This document shows, in pieces, positions 56,598 through 64,000 of a stretch of 64,000 nt of DNA (positions are counted from its first letter, which is position 1; every line of letters starts with the position of its first letter). The stretch spans positions 806,001 to 870,000 of the forward strand of contig JAHBBC010000007.1 in NCBI GenBank assembly GCA_019915015.1, given 5' to 3'. The stretch comes from Auriscalpium vulgare. Taxonomy: Eukaryota; Basidiomycota; Agaricomycetes; Russulales; Auriscalpiaceae. The notes beneath the pieces are model-generated. The model was not told the origin of the DNA. It saw nothing but the letters and a program-made list of their open reading frames with translations, and searched no databases. The translations under genes and the position numbers were made by a program.

Positions 56598-57472
56598 CTA
56601 GTACTGCTGCAGAACACCGTTTGGTGCCTTGGTCGCGACCTCTGCAGGGATAGTATTGATATCCGCGCGCTTGTACTGTTGCAGGACGCCGTTGGGGGCC
56701 TTTGTCGCGACTTCCGCAGGGATTGTGTTGATATCCGCACGCTTCGCGTACTGCTGCAGGACGCCGTTGGGAGCCTTTGTCGCGACCTCCGCAGGGATTG
56801 TGTTGATATCCGCACGCTTCGCGTACTGCTGCAAGACGCCGTTGGGGGCCTTCGTCGCGACCTCGGCGGGAATAGTGTTGATATCCGCACGTTTCGCGTA
56901 CTCCTGCAAGACGCCATCGGGGGACTTTGTCGCGACCTCCGCGGGGATGGTGTTAATGTCCGCACGTTTGTACTGCTGCAGAACACCGTTGGGCGCCTTG
57001 GTCGCGACCTCAGCGGGAATGGTATTGATATCAGCACGCTTGTACTGCTGCAGAACACCGTTGGGCGCCTTGGTCGCGACCTCAGCGGGAATCGTGTTGA
57101 TGTCCGCACGCTTGTATTGTTGCAAGACGCCGTTGGGTGCCTTGGTTGCGACCTCGGCGGGGATGGTGTTGATATCCGCACGCTTCACATACTCCTCAAT
57201 GACACCAGAGGGAGCCTTTGTGGGCACCTCCTCTGGGATGGTGTTGATATCAGCGGGAGCGCGCTTGACGTACGCCGGGATCGTGTCAAACGGAGCGGGC
57301 TCGCGCTGGGCGAGTGCGTGCTGTGCAGCCATCAGCTTTTGATCTTATGGGTGAGAAAAGAGTCACGCACCCCGAATCGCAGCCTCATAGGCATGGGCAT
57401 GGGCACAGCAGCAACATGTGCGACGGCAAAGACGGCCAGCGCCGCCCAGGTTGTCAGACGAGGGGAGAACAT
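56598..57472 (-). CDS. KEX2-processed secreted repeat peptide precursor (KEP)
   Basis: Secreted precursor with tandem peptide cores. The signal peptide is MFSPRLTTWAALAVFAVAHV, with likely cleavage after AAVP or nearby. An intron (about 57320-57367) joins ...PMRLRFG to HALAQREPAPFDTIPAYVKR. Nine units follow, each ADINTIPAEVATK plus APNGVLQQY with small changes, separated by KR (sometimes AKR or VKR), the Kex2 dibasic site. The last unit ends in Tyr directly before the stop at 56598-56600. About 275 residues in all. Processing would release up to nine 22-25-residue peptides, mostly ending in Tyr once KR is trimmed. Architecture matches fungal KEPs, including repellents (Rep1) and dikaritin precursors; I recognise no homologue of the core itself. 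No UstYa/DUF3328-type oxidase or other tailoring gene lies in the window, so whether the peptides are cyclised is unknown. Confidence 0.88.
56601..57260 (-). repeat. Coding tandem repeat, 9 units of 66-81 bp
   Basis: In coding order: 57180-57260 (diverged, APADINTIPEEVPTKAPSG and VIEEYVKR), 57108-57179, 57036-57107, 56964-57035, 56889-56963 (SPDGVLQEY variant), 56814-56888, 56739-56813, 56667-56738 and 56601-56666 (last, no KR). Units are 72 bp (QQYKR) or 75 bp (QQYAKR or QEYAKR). Most differences between units are synonymous third-base changes, so the peptide is more conserved than the DNA. The first unit is the most diverged. Confidence 0.95.
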
Positions 57473-57761
57473 GATGGTGGAGAAGGGGTCGGGAAGGAAG
57501 GTTGCTGATACAAGGAAAGGCTGAAAGGTCGACCTGCGGCCTTGCGGAACGAAAAAAAGGCTGTGGGAGAAGGGTCAGCGAGGCCGGGACAAAGGGGACT
57601 ATGGGACTCACGAGAAGGGAGATGGGGAAAGAGGGTGAGCCAGCAAGCGAGATGGACGGCTTATGAGGGAGCGAGTCGTTCCCAGGGCGACTTGCAACAG
57701 TCGACGCTCCCCATTGGCTGCCGCTCATTGCAACCCAAAAATAGCCTGCTCTCCGTCCACC

Positions 57762-60096
57762 ATGTCAGACCCTCGCTTTGCCCGCCTCAAGTCAGACCCT
57801 CGCTTTCGTCGGCCAAAGAAGTCAAAGTCGGCCGTCGTCCTCGACGATCGCTTCAAGTCCATCCTCCAGGACAGTCCAAAGTCCCGCAAAAAATCACAGG
57901 GTAGCAGATATCTCACACATACATTGCCCGCTCTGATTCCATCATATTCATAGGCTCTCGTGTTGACAAGTATGGGCGTCCTCTGTCCGACACGCACGAG
58001 AAGGATCATCTTCGTCGCTTCTACCGTCTACAGGGCGAGGACGATCAGGCGGACTCTGCTCCCGCGCCTGACTATGCCCGTGGCGAAGTCCTGCTCGAGT
58101 CCTCCGACGAGGACGAGGCTGACCGTCCCTCCGATGACGAGGGTGATGCCGGCGAGGTCGTCACCTTGGGGCGCGTCAAGTCCAAGCCTATCCCTGTCCC
58201 TGCGGACGACGAGGACGAGGACATCGACCTCGACGAAGACAACTTTGCCGATCTAGATGCTCAAGCTGCTGCGTACTCGAAGGTCGTGTCAGATGAGGAG
58301 CCTGAGGAAGATGACGCGTCCCCAACGCGCCGCATCGCCGTAGTTAACCTGGACTGGGACCATGTCCGCGCTACTCATCTGTACAGAATCTTCTCCTCCG
58401 TTCTCTCCCCAGCTTCATCCTCGTCCAAATCAGCGAAAAACGCTGCTCCCATTGTACGCGGTAAGGTGCTGAACGTCCGCGTTTACCCAAGTCCTTTGGG
58501 AAGGAGAGAATGGAACGCGAGGAGAAGGAAGGACCTCCGGTGGAATTGCTGAAGAAACACCGAATGTTGGAAAAAGAGGAAATCAACGAGACGACCATAT
58601 ATGAGACAGGTGACGTGGACGAATATGATGAGGATGCCTTGCGCACTTACCAGCTAGAACGATTAAGGCGAGTGCCCGCCGCCTTTCCCTCATTTACATA
58701 CTTACGAACCGATCAATTACAGGTATTACTATGCCATCGTGGAATGCGACAACGTCCAAGTGGCTTCACATTTGTATTCGGAGTTACAAGGCACTGAGCT
58801 CGAGCGGTCGGCGAACGTCTTTGACCTCAGCTTTGTCCCTGCAGACATGACGTTTGATGACGAGTTCAGGTCAGCATCCTCATAGCACCTTCTGCTTCTT
58901 TTGATTTACAGACCACAGAGATGAAGCCACTGCGGCCGATGCGACTGCTGATTTCAAGGGTCTCGACTTTGTCACCGACGTTAGTACCTTCTTTACCTTC
59001 CGCAGCCACAAGTTCACACTTCTATGCAGGCCCTTCGTCATTCAAAAGTTAAGCTCACCTGGGACCAAGACGACCCCGAGCGCGATCGCGTTACTCGACG
59101 AACATTGACTCGCAAGGAAATCGACGAAAACGACTTCCGCGCATATATCGCGTTGTCCTCGGAGTCGGAACCAGACGACGCCCGTGGGAAACCCAAGGGC
59201 GGTTTGGACCGCGACAAGCTGCGCGCCCTTTTGCTCGGGGGCGGGGGGAAGGACATGCCAGAGGGGTGGGGCGACGGTGGCTTCGACGACCCCCGAAGAG
59301 AAAGGCGCCATGGACATGGAGGTGACGTTCATGCCGGCGCTGAGCGGTGCGAAGGAGGAAGACGAGACCACTCTAGGTACGTACCAGCGGAAGATGACAG
59401 AAAAACGGAAGAAGCGCAAGGATGAGTGGAAGGAGAAGAAGTCGCAGGCGGAGACAACGTCGAAGGACGAAGACGACTTCTTCGAGGTGGGCGAGGGCGG
59501 AGGTAGTGGCGAAGATCTACCTGCGTCGGTTCAAAGTGGGAAACCGAAGGGGAAAGGCAAGGCGAAGAAAGAGAAGAAGCCGGCCCAGGAGCAGGGCGTG
59601 CGTCGACCGTCGACCCAGGAGGAGCTTGCCCTGCTCGTTGCCACAGACAAGGACGACACAGATCCTAAGCACTTTGACATGGCCGCCGTGATCAAGGCCG
59701 AAAAGAAGAAGGGCAGGAAGGGCAGGAAGGGCAGGAGGGGCGAAGAGGAAGATGCCGAGCTGCAAGAGGATTTCTCCATCAACGTGAAGGACGACCGATT
59801 CACAGCCGTGCACGAGGATCATACTTTCGCCATCGATCCAAGCAATCCCCAGTACGCCCGGTGGCTAAGTTCGTTCACGCATGTTACTGACGGTTGCGTT
59901 GCAGTTTCAAAAAGACGAAGTCGATGACGGCGCTGCTAGAGGAACGCCAGAAGCGGAGAAAGCATCGACCGAGCGACACGCCGCGCGATGCTGCGCCATC
60001 ACCAAGCACTGCTTCTCAAAGCTTGACGAACCTCGTGGAACGCGTCAAAAGAAAAGTGCAGCGCCGGAGGGTATGGGCAAACGGCGGAAGTTATGA
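57762..60096 (+). CDS. ESF1: ESF1 pre-rRNA processing factor, with three apparent frameshifts
   Basis: Nucleolar protein of 18S rRNA maturation. It starts MSDPRFARLKSDPRFRRPKKSK; then VDKYGRPLSDTHEKDHLRRFYRL, acidic stretches, RRIAVVNLDWDHVRATHLYRIFSS, GKVLNVRVYPS, FGKERMEREEKEGPPVELLKKHR, ALRTYQLERLR, YYAIVECDNVQVASHLYSELQGTELERSANVFDLSFVPADMTFDDEF and RTLTRKEIDENDFRAYIALSSESEPD. After a Lys/Glu-rich region come VKDDRFTAVHEDHTFAIDPSNPQ and FKKTKSMTALLEERQKRRK. The frame must change at about 58491-58496 (one base short between VYPS and FGKERM), at 59290-59294 (one C too many) and at 60052-60055 (one A short before KSAAPEGMGKRRKL). All three fall in or beside homopolymer runs. The end at 60096 assumes the last shift; as written the frame would run to 60163. 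Confidence 0.9.
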
Positions 60097-60258
60097 TCTC
60101 GCACACACGTGCTCTGACTGCCAGATGCCGACGTTGCTCTTGCAACTGAAATTGCTCCAGTGAAAAACTGCTGCTCGATACAAGGATACATGTCATACGG
60201 GGTAAACGATACAAGTGACAACCTTCTGCACTGCCTGCAAAGGTGCCACAAAAACCAC

Positions 60259-61164
60259 CTAAGATATCTTCGCCTTCGAGAAATCGAGCTCGGGATGAGC
60301 TGCCTGAAATTTGGCTAGCGCCTGGAGAACGAAAGGTATCGTTAGATCCTGACAAAGAAAAGAAAGGTGATTATGAGACGGCATTACTTCTTGCTTCTTG
60401 AGCTCGTCCGAAGTCGGTTTGCCGAGTTGCTGAAGGAAACACCATGAAGTAGGGATGCCGACGCCATCGCAAAACTAGTACCTTTTGTTGGTTATCGAAC
60501 TGAATTGTGCACATTGAGTCGAATGCTAGCAGAACAAGGGCAAAGGTGCTCACCATCATCTTCTCTACCATTCCTCTGAGGGCGAAACTTTAGAACAAAT
60601 ACCTGGCGGAGTATGCGGGTGACGGTACCTTGTCTCTCCATCCAGATCGCTGAGCTTGCTGTTTTCGGGCTGGATTTTCTTCGTGTCGATCTTCGGATGG
60701 TGGACGAGAACATTCTCCCACCACTGCTGCTTGTTGACCTTCTCAAGATGGATTTCAACCGATTGTTGGTCCTCTACGAGACAACGTCGACACGTGAAGA
60801 TTACTAGTCAATAAATTTGATCGCACCAAGCGTCCAAGTGCTCTCATCGAGCTTGATCTCCTGGGAGAGCTCTCCGGCCATGATGGGCTCTTGGCCCTTC
60901 AGACCGACACTAAGCTTCTTCTTCTGTATGGTAACGACGAGATCACGGGCGCGGGTGCCTTTGGGACGGGTACTATGATATCGACCTCTGGGAGCTCCTG
61001 CTTCCACTTGTAAGGCAGGGCTGGAGTGCGGGGGTATGTACAAGCCTGCACACGACAGGTAAGGAAGAGAGCCTACCAGCCTGTTCTGCTGCTTCACGCG
61101 CGCGGTCAGCCTTGTCCTTCTCCTCGCGCTCCTGGGGCGAAAGCTTGTCGTAGTCGTCGTCCAT
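60259..61164 (-). CDS. NUDC: Nuclear movement protein NudC
   Basis: CS-domain co-chaperone of the dynein/LIS1 pathway for nuclear migration. Exons read [29 protein letters not shown], an intron, then [65 protein letters not shown] (p23/CS core with the typical W-Q-x-x and [11 protein letters not shown] strands). Next [75 protein letters not shown], and [20 protein letters not shown] with the stop at 60259-60261. NKxxWWxxV, [27 protein letters not shown] and HPExDFSKAK are NudC signatures. Normal length, about 190 residues. Convergent with ESF1, divergent from the PIAS gene. Confidence 0.94.
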
Positions 61165-61372
61165 GGTGATATGTGGGTGATAATCGCGATGGGCGAAGGA
61201 CACAAGCCAGCGTGGGAATGAGCACGTGGTGTTGTGGGTGCACAGGAATTGTTTACGATTGTGTCTGAGGCTTTGGGCCTCAGCTGCCCGAGCCCTGCCT
61301 TTCATCGTTTGCCAGTTCCCTCATCCTCCACGAGCCTCGTCGCAGCCTCTCCAGCACGTCTGGCGCGCTCCT

Positions 61373-63963
61373 ATGTCCGCAACAGACCCCTGGTCTGAGT
61401 TTGATGTATGTTTTCCCTTTCCCGCATCCTGGCCGCTCCTTACCAAACTATTGGCCCAGACCCTCCGAGTCACTGTGCGACAAAACACCGTCGACCGTCT
61501 CAAGCAAATCATCGCCGGCTTCAACGAGGAGTGTTGGACGATCCTCAGCAAGACGGGGAAGAAGCAGGACCTCATCGATCGCATTATCTTTCACCTCGAT
61601 GAATGGCGGAATACAAATAACGTGGACAAGTGGAATAAGGCGCGTGCAATATTTCACCAAGTGCGGACTTCCGGAATGTAAGTCACGCTTCTATCTCTCC
61701 CCCTCATACACGCGTGTCGTGCCGCCGCTGGCACGCCCGCCCGCCTCATGGCTAAGGGTGCCCGCCCTCGTCCTCATGCTTACTATCGTACCATGTACAG
61801 CTATCGCAACGCAACACATATTACAGCGCCCGCTTCTGCCCCCCCTTACGCGCCCGCTACCGCCGCCCGTCCTTTCGCCACCCCATCCGCGGGCCGAGCG
61901 TGGTGCCGCGATACGACCCGTACTCTCAACGGGTTCCAATAGTTCCCATGTCCTCATCCACCATCGCTGGGGCAACATCGGCAGCGGCGACCCAGGCCAG
62001 GCCAGGTGATTACTCCTCTGTGAGCCACAGACAGCGTCTGAACACCTCGTCATGCAGCCATTCGCTTCAAACCTTCCCCATTTTTCCAAGTCGAGCACAT
62101 CGTGTCGAGTGTGGTTGAATGTCCAGGTGAGAGCCGTCAGCCAGTTCATCAGCACCAAACTCTTATTGCGTGTGTACAGAATCAAGCAACTCTACCGACC
62201 GCCGTTCGCAAGTCGTTTTGTTCACGCTGACCCCGGAACATGTGGCGAAGTTGAACGGTCCTGGGTGCGTATCTTATTCTGTTTACCGCTTCTATGCGTT
62301 AACATCTTGCTTGCAGATTGAAGTATCAGCTACGGCTGTATTGCACATCTTCATCATACTTCGCCCTGGGGTCCGCGGGTGTGCGCTTTGGTAATGCGCC
62401 TTGTCCCATCGAATTCCCTCCGACCTGCGAGATCCGCGTCAACACGATGCAAATCACGGCGAACACCAAAGGGCTGAAGAAGAAACCTGGTACCGCCCCT
62501 TCTGCAGACCTTGGCAAGACCGTACGAATGGCCCCTGGGAGTCAGAACAGGGTCGAGATAGTGTATGTCAACAATCAAACGAACAATAACCAACAACCGC
62601 CACCGCCGAAGGTGTGATTGATCGTCTTTGTGTTCCGCCCTCTGATGCTCACTCTCCCTTTCGACGCAGAAATACTACATCGCGGTGATGCTCGTGCAAG
62701 TCACCACGGTGGATCAGTTAATCGAGCGCGTGAAGAAGGGGAAATACCGCTGTACTTCCGATGTCCTCGCTCAAAGTCAGTCGCCTCGCGCACTACTTTC
62801 GGCATCCACTAAGCTCTCACCCTAGTGCGGAAATCGTCGTCAGACGACGATGACATTGTCGCTGGACCGGTCAAGATGTCACTCAAGTGTCCAGTACGTG
62901 AAAGAGACACGTCCTCTCTGGGTAGCAAGGAACTGACTTGCTAATACCCTTTAGCTGAGTTACTGCCGAATCACCACTCCATGCCGATCTTCGCAATGTG
63001 TACATCCGTCGTGTTTCGATGCCTTGTCGTGGTACTCTATCAACGAGCAGACGACAACCTGGAGCTGTCCGATCTGCGAGAAAGTCATCAACCATGAGGA
63101 TTTAATTGTTGACGGGTATGTCCATTTTCTTAGTTGCAATCAAGATCACAATCTCATACTTGGTGCGAAGATATTTTGACGAAATCTTGAAGAATACTTC
63201 GGACGAAGTCGACGATGTCATGGTGGAGGCAGATGGAGAATGGCATACCTCTGACGACAAATTTTCTTCGACAGGTTGGAGGGCAACCCATCCTCCATCC
63301 TCCCATGCTCCGAGCACGCCGTCGACCCCGCGGAAATCTTTGCTGCCAAGTCCTTCTCACAGCCCTTCCGGTACTACACTAGTGAACGACGGGTCTGTGG
63401 GGTCGAACGGGAAGGACAAGGGCGTGGAGCGCAACTCTGTAGTCATCTTGGATGACTCGGACGATGAAGATGAGGGTCGCGTCAAGCGGGAATTGTCACC
63501 ATCCCGAACGCACCAGTCTGTTGACCCTGTGCCCAGCTCACAGGTCATCGACCTGACACTGGACTCCGATGATGAGGAAGCCCCCTCGCAAAGGACAGAG
63601 ATCGGGAAGAGGAAGGCGGTCGCGGTCGATAGCGGATCCCCAACGGAGCAAATCTGGAAGAAGTCGCGCGTGGAAAGCCCGCCGCACCCCACGGTGATGC
63701 GGAACGTCAACGGTAATGTCAGCACTTCTGCCTCCAACCCGTCGACCAGTGGTAGTGACCATGGCGGAAGACCGTATAACATGAACGGCATCTCTTCCCA
63801 GCATTGGCCACCTGCGCCGCAGCACATGCCGTACCCACCCTACGACCCCCCGTACACCATGCCTTACTACCCCGACACCTCACGATCTGGTTCAGACCAT
63901 CCGCGCGGCACGTATTCCTCTTATATATCGCCCTACACTCGTCGTACGCCGGATTACTCGTAG
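61373..63963 (+). CDS. PIAS/Siz-type SUMO E3 ligase
   Basis: Nuclear SUMO ligase. The short first exon is MSATDPWSEFD; then a SAP-like helical segment LRVTVRQNTVDRLKQIIAGFNEECWTILSKTGKKQDLIDRI. A Pro/Ser-rich linker leads to the PINIT domain: VVLFTLTPEHVAKLNGPG, LKYQLRLYCTSSSYFALGSAGVRFGNAPCPIEFPPTCEIRVNTMQIT, KGLKKKPGTAPSADLG and YYIAVMLVQVTTVDQLIERVKKG. The SP-RING follows: VKMSLKCP, LSYCRITTPCRSSQCVHPSCFDALSW and TTTWSCPICEKVINHEDLIVDGYFDEIL, with the C/H zinc ligands in place. Two candidate SUMO-interacting motifs sit in the C-terminal disordered tail (VVILDDSDDEDE and VIDLTLDSDDEE). The tail ends in a Pro/Tyr-rich stretch and stop 63961-63963. Divergent from NudC (208 bp). Confidence 0.92.
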
Positions 63964-64000
63964 CAGTGGTGTGGTGGATTATCTGTAGCATTGGTGGTGG

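Noticed and set aside
58461..58491. A 31-nt intron in ESF1 (GTAAGG...CCCAAG) that might explain the first frame break
   Set aside because: It would delete conserved NVRVYPS and still leave the wrong phase for FGKERM.

Overview
The window reads as gene-dense nuclear DNA from a filamentous basidiomycete, most likely an Agaricomycete. Almost every gene is interrupted by several GT-AG introns of about 45-70 nt, genes occur roughly every 1.5-2 kb on both strands with many short divergent promoters, and the protein set is fungal (PEX16, ESF1, RRP36, NUS1, ICE2, DUG3, fused PsuG-PsuK, fungal L-rhamnose dehydrogenase, a KEX2-type repeat peptide precursor). I saw no rRNA, tRNA, CRISPR array or intact transposon. 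Species cannot be fixed from the sequence alone. Gene ends below are coding ends (ATG to stop); introns were placed by eye.

Layout. 1-9 kb: the edge of a Ser/Thr-rich gene, a Rab4-type GTPase with a decayed duplicate of its 3' end, an MFS transporter, a D-serine dehydratase-like enzyme and a divergent HSL-type hydrolase. 9-20 kb: an RBM39-like splicing factor, two unrecognised genes, a bacterial-type ketol-acid reductoisomerase carrying an in-frame stop, an L-rhamnose 1-dehydrogenase, a cupin protein and PEX16. 20-24.3 kb: a coiled-coil protein of unknown role, a decayed partial copy of it, and a possible tiny cysteine-rich secreted protein. 24.3-36 kb: a CorA-type metal transporter with an altered GMN motif, RRP36, a very large unrecognised membrane protein and a DUF2235 hydrolase. 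36-45 kb: NUS1, SEC17, phosphoacetylglucosamine mutase, DUG3, ICE2 and the molybdopterin synthase large subunit. 45-56 kb: pseudouridine-degrading fusion enzyme, IRC3-like helicase, ADP/ATP carrier, a Tim17-fold complex I subunit and an EED-like WD40 protein. 56-64 kb: the repeat peptide precursor, ESF1 (with three frame breaks), NudC and a PIAS/Siz SUMO ligase.

Most of the window is housekeeping and the genes do not form one pathway. Several divergent pairs share promoters of 130-300 bp (hydrolase/D-serine dehydratase, PEX16/coiled-coil gene, CorA/RRP36, SEC17/AGM1, MoaE/PsuGK, KEP/ESF1, NudC/PIAS). Ribosome biogenesis (RRP36, ESF1), ER and glycan supply (NUS1, AGM1, ICE2, SEC17) and mitochondrial function (AAC, NDUFA11-like, IRC3) are represented, but probably by chance.

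The most unusual locus is 56598-57472: a secreted precursor with nine near-identical 22-residue units separated by Lys-Arg, the architecture of KEX2-processed repeat peptides (KEPs), lying alone among housekeeping genes. Other points worth checking are the small cysteine-rich ORF at 23511-23905, the frame breaks in ESF1 and KARI, and the two decayed segmental duplications.
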